From Acanthosepion pharaonis (taxonomy: Eukaryota > Mollusca > Cephalopoda > Sepiida > Sepiidae), in the NCBI GenBank assembly GCA_903632075.3, contig CAHIKZ030000253.1, positions 1,412,501-1,476,500 on the forward strand: 64,000 bases of DNA, written 5' to 3'. The stretch's first letter is position 1, and the number at the start of each line of letters is the position of its first letter. Positions 1 through 10,734 of this stretch are shown here, piece by piece. The notes beneath the pieces were generated by a model. It saw only the letters and a program-made list of their open reading frames with translations. It searched no databases and was not told the DNA's origin. A program made the translations under genes and the position numbers.

Positions 1-1790
1 AGGTTCTTATTCTTCGCCACCGAATTTACCAAATGGCTCGCGCTATATAAGGCTAACAATGTGAAGGCCCTTAAGGATAGTCTTTTCCGGACGGAAGGAT
101 CCCTTAGAAATAGCCTTAGCTAGGGAGGCTTTGGGGCGTTTGGCTAGAAACCGTTACATGGGTCAGGTAATTAGACATAAGTCAAGCAAGATGTCTTCCA
201 AAGCTGTGAATATGGGCGCAGAATTGCGCAAGGAAGAGATCCGTTCAAATTTCGGCCGTTACATTTGTGAGGTCAAAGCCCCGGTGGGGCATACTCTTCG
301 GGCCACTGAAAACATGTGCGAGGCGAATCAGCAGCATTTCGAGAGCAGGTTTACCAACGAGTCTGGTCTCCGCAACGAGGAGTTTCGGAGCTATTTGGCT
401 GACTATCCTTGGCTTTCGCTTACTGAAGTGACTAGCAGCGATGGAGAGATAACGGAGGGCGAAGTCTACGCGACATTGAAGAAGCTCGGCAGAGGCAAAT
501 CACCGGGTCTGGATGGTTTGCCCTATGAATTTTACTTGAGTCGCACATCTGTTCCTATTTTGCCTGTCGTCTTCAACAACTAGTTCCGCCAGGGGTCTGT
601 CCCCGACTGGATCTCCAGGAGTGTGATCACACTGTTGAAAAAGGGCAAGGCTTTGGGGCGGGATTTAGATGATTATAGGCGCATAACTCTGCTAAACATC
701 AAGAAAGATTTTGGTCAAGATACTGACGGGGCGTTTGCAGTTAGTTGCTGAGACTGTTGGGACCTGAGCATACTTGTACTGTGAAGGGCAGAAAAATTCA
801 GAACAACCTGCATCTGATCCGCACGACGATGAGGCCGCACTGATCAAGTTGGATCAGTCCAAGGCATTTGATAGGTTTGACCATCGCTACCTGGCTGCTG
901 TCCTGCAGGCCGCTGGATTCGAACCTGACTTCTGCTGCTTGATTAATCTGCTGTATCACTCCCCCAGTGCTGTATTACATGCGAACGAGAAGCTGTCGGG
1001 TGCTTTCTGCGCTGTCTCGGTCGGTTCGCCTCTACTTTACGCTTTGGCATTGGAGACTCTCCTTCGCCGGCTAATGGAAAGGGCGTGCTTGTCCAGCCCT
1101 ATGTAGAATCGCTGTCCCTGGAGGGGCTCGTGCCAGGGTTTCCGCGTATGCCGATGACGTATCTACTTTCGCGTCGTTTCACAGTGACATTGAAGTGGTA
1201 CTGAAGATGCTTAAATGGTACGAAATGGTGACAGCGGCCAAGATTAACCGCGACAAATTTTCCGGCTTATGGTTAGATGCCTGGAAGGGGGTCGATCTCC
1301 CGAGGCCCTTTGGAAGGACGACCCTGTCTCCATTCTTTGATTGTGGTTTGGACCCGACCTCCAGCTGGAGAAAAATTGGTCAGAAGTAAAGGCAAAGGTG
1401 GGCGTGGCGGCTCGGACTTGGCGTCGACAGAGGTTGTCGGTGAAGGGCAGGGCGGAGATGTTTGCTACTTACGTCTTTCCAATTGTCCTTTACCGCTTGT
1501 CTTTACTTCCTCTCTGTAAGTCACATGAGAAGGCGCTCGGGCACCCGGGAGCTTGCTATGCTCTACTTTGTGGCTGGAACGGACGTAAGCATGAAGTCGA
1601 CAGAGTAGTCTGTGCACAGCGTCCGTGTCATTGGGGGGGGCTGGGAATGCCGCACATGGTGATTCAAAAACTCGCCTCGAGGCTGGCTTTCCTAGGAGAG
1701 GCCGAGAAAGGTCACTGGTCACTTCACCATGTGAAATACCAAAGCTATATAGCCTTGATTCATATGTAGCATATGGTTCATGCCAGGAAA
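1..1790 (+). mobile_element. Tx1/L1-type LINE, decayed ORF2 reverse transcriptase
   Basis: Several frames together spell the reverse transcriptase part of a Tx1-like non-LTR retrotransposon. The fragment at 131-583 ends in the fingers motif GKSPGLDGLPYEFY. The fragment at 774-1106 carries LDQSKAFDRFDHRYL (motif A, with both Asp) and LYALALETLLRRL. The catalytic YADD lies at 1147-1158 within RVSAYADDVSTF. The C-terminal part at 1341-1740 includes VWFGPDLQLEKNWSEV-like and GGLGMP segments typical of this clade. The pieces are broken by stops and frameshifts, including a stop after motif 2 near 582, so it is a pseudogene. The element is cut by the window start, so the endonuclease is not visible. 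A (CA)n(TA)n array follows about 65 bp further on. The clade call rests on motif resemblance. Confidence 0.85.
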
Positions 1791-1852
1791 GAGCAGAGAT
1801 ATGTTCACCAGCACATTTGATCGAAAATGAATTGATCTTTGATGACTCCACG

Positions 1853-1958
<106 letters not shown>

Positions 1959-2088
1959 GGTCAACGCAGATTGGAAATAGTCTGTTTTGTTGCTGAATGC
2001 AATTTCGAACCATCTTTTATAATGACAAACGCTTTATAAATGATATTGTTTAGTGAGTAGATTTACCCATAAATATAGTGCACCATTA

Positions 2089-2091
<3 letters not shown>

Positions 2092-2125
<34 letters not shown>
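2092..2125. repeat. (TA)n microsatellite
   Basis: An uninterrupted AT dinucleotide run in AT-rich DNA. Confidence 0.97.
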
Positions 2126-2128
<3 letters not shown>

Positions 2129-2425
2129 AAAAAAGGAAGAACAGTAAGATGTGTAATCCGGTGTTCCTATTGATATTTTTATTTTTACAAAACAGTGCTC
2201 AATGAAAATTTACAGAGTATAAATATTATAAATTTACCTGATGTGTTTTTAAAACTCAGTAAATTTGAAAATAAGTTATCCCAAAATTCGCTTGAAGATG
2301 AAACAGAACTAATGGTTTTAATTTAATATTATTGAATTTGAAGTTTTTGTTTTCTGTTTTTGAAACATGGTAATTCCTGTGTAGCAATGAAACCATATTT
2401 TTATATCAGTTAAATTATAATAATA

Positions 2426-2428
<3 letters not shown>

Positions 2429-2480
<52 letters not shown>
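2429..2480. repeat. (TA)n microsatellite
   Basis: About 52 bp of pure TA repeat. Confidence 0.98.
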
Positions 2481-2482
<2 letters not shown>

Positions 2483-4628
2483 TGGATCATTGCTCCGTGT
2501 AAGCGCTCCATACACACCGACAACGATTTCGTTAAAAATAGCCTGAAAATTCTTGAACTTATAAACAAAGACTGTGAAAAAGACGCACCAGAATAGGATT
2601 CTGGTTGTAGAACCTTAATTATTGATGGTTGCAATCACTGTGAGGTTAAAAGGGTTGAACATGTGAATTTGAAAAGGCTTTTCGTAAAGACGATGTAGAA
2701 GCAATCCCAGAAGATATTCAGTCTGTATTTGTATAAAATACTTTACTTAGACATTGTAACAGCTGCGAGAAGGCTGTTCTATTTTGTGCCGTCTTTGCTA
2801 GTCATCTAAGGTGACATGAAAGTCGATAGTTTAATGCCGACTAAGTGGATCTACTTCCCCACAGACCTGCAGTATACTTATATAAGTTTTGCGATTAAAT
2901 TTTCCATGTCATGCCTGGATGACACAAGAGAGTGAACAAGGAAAAAGTCACTTTCAAGACTCTCCAAATGGCATCTCAGTGCTGGCTATTTACAAATACT
3001 TTAATCGTTTGTAAATATAAATCAGCTATAAGTATAGAAGTTGTACTAAAGCTGTACCTCCTTTGACCTTCAAAATATCGTGGCAACGATTTTAATGAAG
3101 TTTGGAATCTGGCAATAATTATGGTGGATTAACTAATATATTTCTGAACATACGTATCTAAATTAATATGGATTTTTCAATGTCGTTCTTTTAAATTTTT
3201 AATTAATTTTGACATGTTTATGTCTATGACATTGGTTATTTGGATACGGGTGTTGTCTTAATCAGTATTTTATAATCAATCTTTAACTCCGTTACTAAGA
3301 TGAAGTTATGCGGCATTTAATTTCATTGATATAAGAAGAGACATTACTACATTTTGATCTTAAGCAAAATGTTGCGAATGAGACAATCAATTCTGAGAGT
3401 GGCTTCGATTTTATTTTTACCAAAACATTGAATAACATTGTAAATATTTAAAGCAACATTTTACGCAGTTCATCTTTTAATTGACAAATATTGGAAACAG
3501 AAGAATGATGAGCTGAACGGATTCTTATAATGTAAGGTTCTATGCTTGATAAGTAAACTCAAATGTCTTCATCAACCGTCATCAAGCAATGAAGCCAAAT
3601 TTAAGCAAATATTTTGCTGAGAACAGTATCAGAATGACCAAAACTTTTCTAGTTATTTTTGGCGATAGCACTGACATTTCTACCTGATAAACAAACTAAA
3701 AGCATTTCTGAATATTTGAGTCTTAACCATCAATCATTCCGCAGTTGAAGAATTTCTCCTGTTTCTTTCTTGGATAATTCATATTCCTCACATCTTGTGA
3801 AATATCAATATCCCAATCATATTACTTTATACTCAAATCAGGTGATTAATTTATTCATTAATTCAAAATTGTCAGAAATTAATCATCTGATATCGGAATA
3901 TCTGGAATCTTGTAAAATTACCATTTTTACATTGGGTCGAATAATCAACCTAAAACTATATTTTTATTTTAAATGCATTTAGCCTATCCGTGGATGTCAA
4001 ACTATTTTCTTTCTTTTTCTGCATATCAAAACTTAGTTTTCAGATTATATCACATAGCTGAACTTATTTCGAAGATTAGGGTTCAACATGTAACATTTCA
4101 CAGAATTTGTTGTTATTAAAACAAGCAAACATATGGAAAGATGAGAGATAACGTCCTCAAAAATCAACAAATTTCAGTGTGGAAAAAGAGTTTTATTATT
4201 AAAACCCACCTCATCACGTTTCTATAACAGAAAAACACGATTTAAAACGATTACTTTTAAGAAATGTTACCATCTTTCCAATGTAATTTGTGAATATTTA
4301 TAAAAGTCAAACATCATATTGTTTCTGTGTATGAGCAAATATTTGCCAAACCGCTAAAATGTATTGAATTGAATTTTGGAATCTTTTATTTATTGAATGC
4401 AAATATAAGACAATACAATACAATATACAAAAAGTTATCATCTTTGTATGAATGACTTTTACCGGATTTTTCATGCAAAAGTATCAATTTTTATCTTTTC
4501 CGCTCATTGCAAGATACACTTTCTTTAGAACTCATGAATATTAAAATGAAAGAGTGATAAGAATAAGAATAAAAATATGTTTAATAAAATATAATAAAAA
4601 TGTTAATGGTGGCATCTTTTTGACAAGA
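2481..4628. other. AT-rich DNA, no gene recognised
   Basis: I see no supported coding region. The longest frame is about 70 codons (3770-3982) and is rich in Ile, Asn and Tyr, as expected from AT-rich noncoding sequence. No tRNA-like or transposon end was recognised. Confidence 0.6.
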
Positions 4629-5097
4629 TGTTGTGGAATAAATAGTACAGCCCAGATGACTATATGAACTAGTCGATAACTATAAAGAGCTCCAGGTAAG
4701 ACGTCAGAGGTATGAAGAAGAGAAGCCGTTTGGATTCACTCTTTAGACTAATAAATTGAAGTGTCACGGCAAGTAGCCGAAATATGACTTATATTATAAG
4801 CGCGACGATGAGTGACGACAAGGGATTTGAAATTCAGGCGATTTATAATCGTTGTAACGAAGAGTCATGAACTCTTACGACTTATAACTGTAAGGAAGAT
4901 TCAGGAACTCATATCAGTTGTAACTGGAGTTACAAGGATATTGGAAACTCATACTGAGTGAATAAATACGTGAAAAATATATATACTTGTTGCTTCGGGA
5001 AGAAGGATACTGATGATGACAAGAATTTTAACCGCTTTAGTTGTGGCATTGAGAATTTTTTTATTTTTATCTTGGATGTAGAAAAAACATATTCTTG
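4629..5097 (+). mobile_element. Possible 5' LTR/leader of the Gypsy remnant
   Basis: This segment directly precedes the Gypsy-like gag start. It begins TGTTGTGG, consistent with an LTR start, and has a polyadenylation-like AATAAA at 4958-4966. No second LTR is present to compare with and no clear primer-binding site was seen, so the assignment rests on position and terminal sequence only. Confidence 0.3.
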
Positions 5098-5102
5098 CGA
5101 AT

Positions 5103-5577
5103 ATGGATCAAATTTTAGCATCGATAATTGAAATTCAACAACAGCAGAAACAGCAACAACAAAATCAAAGTTACTAGAACTACAACAACAACAACAGATG
5201 TTGGATATAATTCTGAGTAAAACAAAAATTCTGTGACTCTTGCGCCAGACGCAGTTCAAAACAGCATATTATAATTTCTATAAAATCCTGACGAGGATGT
5301 CTTTGAGGGAAATAGTTCCGATAGAGTATGAAAAATACTGCATCTACATATTACCGACAAAATACAGGTGAAATCGGTAAACATTCTAACAAAAATCATT
5401 AGTGACAAGAGCTCTCTGCTTTAGGCCCGTTGGAGGTGCATGAATCTAATCAAAAATAGAATTTTGTCATGTATACTGGTATGCAAAGAATGTGAAAAGT
5501 TTAAAATAAAGGAAATAACTCCAGATATGTTCAAAGGGATCATTCTCGTTCAAGATTTAACAGCTAAAAAAATGCTA
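5103..5577 (+). pseudogene. Gypsy-type retrotransposon gag remnant
   Basis: An ATG at 5103 opens a glutamine-rich stretch (MDQILASIIEIQQQQKQ). After a frame change it continues as ELQQQQQMLDIILS, the coiled-coil start seen in invertebrate Gypsy gag proteins. Downstream, fragments reading YNPDEDVFE, VKSVNILTKII, KECEKFKIKEITPDMFK and IILVQDLTAKK follow in the gag order. There are several stops and frameshifts and the zinc-knuckle/protease part is not visible. Gag would coat the element RNA in the cytoplasm; this copy cannot. The pol remnant follows immediately after an internal deletion. Confidence 0.7.
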
Positions 5578-5584
5578 AATACGA

Positions 5585-6365
5585 GCGAAAATTTTAACGG
5601 AGCGTACCATTTGCAACATGAGTTTGACAGACTCGAAAGAATTGGTGAAATAGAAAAAAATAACCATGCAAAATGGGCTGCACCAGAGGTGTATGTAAAG
5701 AAAAATAAAATAAAATTTGTGTTTGCTATGATTTCTTGACAAAATAAAAACAGTTGTTTATAGAAACACATAACTACCCATTACCTTCCAGTGAAGGAAA
5801 ATGCTAATCTTTTACTGAAAATTAAATACCTTGGTCAAATTATTGATGAAAATAGTCGTCAATCAGATCCAACGAGGTCAAGTGCAATTAAAAATATTGC
5901 CACGACCAACAAACGCGATAAGGTTAGAAGCTTTTATAGGAGTGGCTAATTACCATCAAGTATATGTGCATAATATAAATAATTTGAGAGCTTCACTGAA
6001 CAATTTACCTAAAAATGGTGTAAAGTGGAACTGAAATGATAATTGTCAACAAGAATTTTACGAAATAAAAAAGACTTATGTCAGATTTATCATTAGTACA
6101 ATGCAATCTAAAATCAGTAATTGTAGTGGCTCCAGGTGCTAGTGAGTACGGTATTGGGGAGGTGATTTTACACGAATACGATGGCGGTAAAATAAATCAT
6201 GCTTCACGCTCGCTTCTACCAGAAGAGAAAATTTACAGCAAGATAGAAAAAGAGTCTCTAGCAATTATATTTGCTGTGAAGATATTTCATAAATTTCTTC
6301 ATGGAAGAAATTGTAGGTTGCAAACAGACCACGGGACTATATTAACAGTCTATCACCGATATCTA
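5585..6365 (+). pseudogene. Gypsy-type pol remnant (RT edge and RNase H)
   Basis: The RT N-terminal motif HEFDRLERIGEIEKNNH followed by KWAAPEVYVKK (about 5617-5700) matches Ty3/Gypsy reverse transcriptases. The connection domain follows in two frames: KYLGQIIDENSRQSDPTR near 5828, and FIGVANYHQVYVHNINNLR then NLPKNGVKWN near 5933-6033. RNase H runs in one frame at 6078-6380 (SEYGIGEVILHEYDGGK, HASRSLLPEEKIYSKIEKE, SLAIIFAVKIFHKFLHGR, QTDH). The palm with the YxDD catalytic motif is missing, so an internal deletion removed it. The first RNase H aspartate also appears lost, since the family SDAS is read here as PGAS. No integrase was seen. Confidence 0.85.
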
Positions 6366-6410
6366 GTATTTAACCCATAAACATAGCATAACTTAAAACT
6401 ATATTTTATC

Positions 6411-6426
6411 ACACACACACACACAC

Positions 6427-6457
<31 letters not shown>

Positions 6458-6467
6458 TATATATATA

Positions 6468-6527
<60 letters not shown>
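6411..6527. repeat. Compound (CA)n/(CATA)n/(TG)n/(TA)n microsatellite
   Basis: CA, CATA, TG and TA blocks follow one another for about 117 bp just after the Gypsy RNase H fragment. Confidence 0.97.
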
Positions 6528-6529
<2 letters not shown>

Positions 6530-6584
6530 TGAATAAGATTAATTTCAAGTAAGCATTTGATCTTATATGACATATGTCTTCGGC

Positions 6585-7583
6585 AAATCCTGAGGAAATT
6601 CAGTGTAAATGACGGAATTATCCAAGTCACCCAGGCCCTATATAAAGATGCCACCAGCGCAGTTCTTCTGGGCAAACAAATGCGATGATTTTTCCGGACA
6701 ACTATCGGCGTGAGGCAGTGATGCTTTCTTTCACTCACATTATTCAGCCTCTTTCTAGAGAGAATCATGCAAGAAATCTTGAAGGACTATGATCAGTCAA
6801 TACGTTTTGCAGAGGACATTGACCACATAGCAGGTAGTAACAATGCACTCCAGGACTTGACCAACAAACTTTTTGAAAGATCAGGAGTATATGGAATGAA
6901 GATCAACTTCTTTAGAAATCCAAAGTAATGGTCAATAGTACAAACAGTAACACCAGTGTCAACATTACCATGAATGGGAATATACTGGAGGAAGTGTCCA
7001 GTTTTAAATACTTATGAGTAATCTTGTCTAAAGATGATCCCTGCGACTCGGAAATCTGCATACGGATTGCCGCAGCCATGGCAGCAATAACCAAATAGCA
7101 AGAATATGGAGGAGCAAAATCAGCTTTCAAACGAAATACAAACTGTACAAATCGCTGGTAGTCTCCATTCTCTTATATGGATGTGAAACGTGGATACTTT
7201 TGGTAGAAACAGAGAGAAGAATGCAAGCAGTTGAGAAGAAATGCATGAGAAAACTCCTTGGCATCTTCTATTGAGAACATAAAACCAATAGGTTTGTACG
7301 GAACAGGGTTGTGGACACCAGGAAACTCTTCTCATCACTGTCAAACGGAGAAAAATGATGCGGTTTTGGATGCGTTACAAGAACATCATTCAAGGCAGCG
7401 TTGAACTTTGACATAGGAGAGGACGGAAACGCAAAAGCTGATTGGACACTGTCAAACAATGGACAGGTATGACTATACCAGAATTGCCGATGACTGCCCG
7501 TTGGTAGATCGTTGTGAATGTGAAGGAGATTCAATATGGCTTCTGCATTCGGATCTGCCTTATAGTTACAAATGTCAAGGTGT
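6585..7583 (+). mobile_element. RTE-type LINE, decayed reverse transcriptase C-terminus
   Basis: Frames joined across stops read LRKFSVNDGIIQVTQALYKD, then a motif B region corresponding to GVRQG...SLTLFSLFL. Motif C follows as FAEDIDHIAGSNNALQDLT near 6800; the family YADDI appears as FAEDI, so a catalytic Asp is changed. Further on come MKIN, SVNITMNGNILEEVSSFKYL (split by a stop), YKLYKSLVVSILLYGCETW near 7140-7190 and MRKLLGIFY. The order and wording are those of mollusc RTE/BovB-like LINEs. The copy is 5'-truncated and ends at an (ATG)n tail, normal for RTE elements, which lack poly(A). Confidence 0.85.
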
Positions 7584-7633
7584 TATGATGATGATGATGA
7601 TAATAATGATGATGATGATGATGATGATGATGA
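7584..7633 (+). repeat. (ATG)n tail of the RTE LINE
   Basis: Trinucleotide ATG/GAT repeats sit exactly at the 3' end of the RTE remnant. Simple repeat tails of this kind mark RTE 3' ends, and the second RTE fragment in the window ends the same way at 13246-13284. Confidence 0.85.
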
Positions 7634-7639
7634 ATAAGG

Positions 7640-8040
7640 TATATTTAGGCTGCAAGTATTCATCAAAACAAGTTTGATTAAAAAGAACCGATACGGTATG
7701 TCTGTATAATGTTTGAACATATTTTTCCGAATTTTAAATAAGTTGCTGAGTATTGTGCACGAAGTTGTGAATAAAATTTTCGAATAAGTTGTAGATAAAC
7801 TATCACTCAGTTATCTTAACAAACACCTAAAATTTATCATCTATTATTAAATATTTAACATCTACTATGATAAGTTTAAAACACCTAATTTAATTAATAA
7901 AATGACTTCTATTCCACTCATAACAACAAAATAAAATCCGGAATAACAGGAGAAATATATTGAAAATACATTCAAGACCCTTTCTTTAATACCGTAACTA
8001 CTTCATATTCAATACGAAACAAAAAGCTCATAAAACAAAC
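7640..8040. other. AT-rich DNA, nothing recognised
   Basis: No coding signal or terminal repeat seen between the RTE tail and the Penelope-like fragment. Confidence 0.5.
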
Positions 8041-8545
8041 CAAAATAGAAAAGCTGTCCCTCCTGACAAACCTAACGAATCAAAAAAAAATTATTCTACC
8101 CACTAACTCTATCACCAATACAATTAAAAAGAATTTATCTAAAATCAGCATAAAATTTGTTACAACTACATTTGAAACAATAAAAGACTTAATCAATACA
8201 AAACAAAACAACAAGCCAAGTCCTGAAGGAGGAATTTATTCTATCAAATGTAAGGATTGCCAAAAAGAATATATTGGAGAAACCTCGGAAATTTAAAATA
8301 AAGTCTATATGAACAGAAAATAGACATCTTTAAAAAAAAAACACCTCACAAAACGCATTGGTTGTTTCATTGTAACAAAACTGAACACAATTTTGACATA
8401 AAAATGCTACTCTAATTAAAAAAAAAACATAATTCACTAAATAGGGCATCTCCACTGAATTTTCGATACCTAAACTTTAAAAGAAATTTCTAAAAGTGAA
8501 AAAGATATTTTTAAAGACTTCATTTTAGTTTTAATTGAAAGATAA
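8041..8545 (+). mobile_element. Penelope-like element remnant with GIY-YIG endonuclease domain
   Basis: After a short upstream frame, an open stretch from about 8090 to 8297 reads FETIKDLINTKQNNKPS followed by EGGIYSIKCKDCQKEYIGET. That is the GIY...YIG signature with the Cys-rich insert characteristic of Penelope-like retroelements. Related but frameshifted sequence continues to about 8545 (KDIFKDFIL near 8500). The catalytic Arg/Glu region is disrupted by stops. The endonuclease would cut target DNA to prime reverse transcription. No reverse transcriptase portion precedes it, so the copy is 5'-truncated. Confidence 0.8.
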
Positions 8546-8722
8546 ATTATTAAATTTACTATTTCCAGTAAGCAAAATACTCTGGTGAATTTCAATAGAA
8601 ATTAAATTGATTGGAATATCAGTTTTTGCCCGCTTTTACAAAATCAATTACAAGATGCCATTTCTTTTTCATATAATGTAAACAGAATTTAATTATCGGT
8701 TTAAAAATCTTCTAAAAGTAAA

Positions 8723-8727
<5 letters not shown>

Positions 8728-8763
<36 letters not shown>

Positions 8764-8771
8764 TGTGTGTT
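8728..8771. repeat. (TG)n microsatellite
   Basis: An almost pure TG run after a short ATAT lead. Confidence 0.97.
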
Positions 8772-9164
8772 TGTCTTATGAAACTTTGAGTAAAGAGTAA
8801 CGGAACATAAATATCCCAATGGATTTTCCTTTCTTAGCTCAGATGGTTGCAATCACCCAGGAAGTAATTAATATAGTAAAAGCTCTTATTCAATCCACCT
8901 GAATATGTTTCTACCTATATAAAATAGGACTATATTGCATTCTAACTTGATTTTCTGGTCGTCAATATTGTTTTGCAGCAGGAATTTCTATGTTCTGCTA
9001 AAATCAACGCGACTTTCTATTATTGGCAAATTGGACACCAAAAAGCATTAAAGATTTCCTGGATTTGTTGTAAACATGTGTACCGATGCTGACGATGATA
9101 ACACCTGAGAACAGGCAACTCACCAAGAAATAGAAGTGACGTGTAGCGGCAAAACATACACACA

Positions 9165-9166
<2 letters not shown>

Positions 9167-9213
<47 letters not shown>
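9167..9213. repeat. (CT)n microsatellite between CA runs
   Basis: About 47 bp of CT repeat flanked by short CA repeats. The overlapping frames encode only LSLS or RERE. Confidence 0.98.
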
Positions 9214-9216
<3 letters not shown>

Positions 9217-9274
9217 CACACACATACACGCACCTTCGTCAACGTCAGTGGGAACACTTTTCGTAAAGTATGTT

Positions 9275-9440
9275 TCAACTATTTACAATATTTACATCGT
9301 TCGGACTGTTGCTCTCATCTTTATGGCCGTATTCACAACCTTTCGGCCGTTGTTCACTCTGACCTTCTTGAGTCGATATAAGTTGGAATTTCAAACTAAC
9401 CCCCTTTTATTTAGTCCACGGGGGAAGATTGTTCTAATTC
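9275..9440 (-). mobile_element. SINE family 1, partial copy (minus)
   Basis: Read on the minus strand, this matches the body and tail of the SINE seen in full at 10735-11130. It holds the stem-loop block ending CGGCCGAAAGG and the block before it that includes CTCAAGAAGGTC. The tRNA-like head is missing or too diverged to recognise. It faces the plus-strand copy at 9495-9824, making an inverted pair with about 55 bp between them. Confidence 0.75.
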
Positions 9441-9494
9441 TACATGTCATGCGTTTTTGAATCTCTCACTGGGTCAAGTCACAAAAATTTTATC

Positions 9495-9824
9495 TAAAGA
9501 CCATAGCACAGTGAATAAAAGCATTGGTTGAGCAATAAAGAAAGAAATGACTTGAACAAAAACTTGGAGAGTTGAGCTACTAAAGGGAATTAACTGAAAC
9601 TGAGATATTTAGAAACCCATGGCATGTTGAATTAAAACAATCTAGCTCTGTGAACTAAATACAGGGTTCTGTTCGAAATTCCAACTTACATCGCCTGAAG
9701 AAGACCAGAGGGCACAACGGCCGAAACGTCAGGAATATGGCAATAAACATGAGACCAACAGTTCGAAAGATATAAATAGTGTAAATAGTTATAATACCTC
9801 ATCTCAGAAATATAGACGGATCAT
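9495..9824 (+). mobile_element. SINE family 1, diverged full-length copy (plus)
   Basis: The head reads CATAGCACAGTGAATAAAAG, with the rest matching a tRNA A-box. The body keeps the same order as other copies: a block like GGGAATTAACTGAAACTGAG, then GTTCGAAATTCCAACTTACA, CCTGAAGAAG, GGCCGAAACG, and the tail ATACCTCATCTCAGAAATAT. The B-box is poorly preserved. The tail region is also the start of the 9.78 kb local duplication. Confidence 0.75.
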
Positions 9825-10115
9825 GCGACAAGTAATTTGACACAATAAGACATTAATGGATGGCGGGGGGGGGAATCTGGTGCGTAAATCTTGTAACATT
9901 ATGGAGCCTTACTTGGAATTCACTATTCAAAAACCCATACTTTTTGGGAGTACAAACTTCGAGTTTTAGTGCCTGTTATTAACCGCAAACACACCGACCA
10001 CACACACACACACGCACCCACACGTTTGTGTGTGTGTTTGGTTTTAAATTGATAAATTTAAATGAAACATCTCGTTTAATCTTCTAGCAATAAACTAATG
10101 GAAGGCCATGCTATC
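9777..10115 (+). repeat. Local direct duplication, copy 1
   Basis: From the SINE tail onward this block recurs in the same order and orientation at 12265-12655, at roughly 90% identity by eye. It includes a TACTTTTTGGGAGTACAAAC segment, a CA-repeat/TG-repeat imperfect hairpin near 10000-10040, and TCTAGCAATAAACTAATGGA. Copy 1 lacks a ~28-bp segment that copy 2 has before GGCCATGCTA. Confidence 0.9.
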
Positions 10116-10284
10116 AAAGAACGAAATCAAAAAACACTTTCCAGGATTTGTGGAATGCCATACGTAATATAAAAGATATGAATATCAATTTGCAAAGATA
10201 ATTAAGGAATGAGTAGAGAAAATTTGGAAAACAAATGTTGATATTCAATTTCAATTCTAGAAACAAAAACAATATGGTAGTAAA

Positions 10285-10595
10285 TATTGACAGACACTAT
10301 TTACATTATTCGGACTATTGTCCTCATCTTTGTCACCATATTTATTTTAACGTCCCGGACTTTTTCGGGTGGTTGGAATGTCGAACTTGGAATAGACTGC
10401 TCCTATGGATTTCAGTTATCAGTTATCTCCTATTAATTCCCCTCTCCAAGTTCTCCGCCGCTTTAACCATGTATTGAACACACACTGTTTGAGTTACTGG
10501 ATCTAACCAACGCCTTTATCCACTGTACCATGTGTCCTTGAGGACATCTGCGCATGAATTTCTGGGTATTATAAATCTAACGTCTTCAGCAACTA
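10285..10595 (-). mobile_element. SINE family 1, full-length copy (minus)
   Basis: On the minus strand the head at about 10500-10540 reads GGTACAGTGGATAAAGGCG (A-box-like) and then GTTGGTTAGATCCAGTAAC. The body has a GGAGATAACTGATAACTGA block, then CACCCGAAAAAGTCCGGGACG, where the stem-loop core is mutated. The tail faces lower coordinates. Sequence upstream of the head (to ~10595) is also shared, inverted, with the copy at 10735-11130. Confidence 0.85.
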
Positions 10596-10734
10596 TTTTT
10601 TACCAGTGTTAATATTGCAATTTCTGCTGATATCATTTTATGTTTTTACCAGAGCTCATATTGCAATTTTTGTTTTTATTATCGCTTTTCTCTGGTACTC
10701 CTTATTACTGGTTCCCATATTGTATTCATTTAAA

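Noticed and set aside
9004..9381. Frames rich in RERERE or LSLSLS
   Set aside because: Translation of the (CT)n array.
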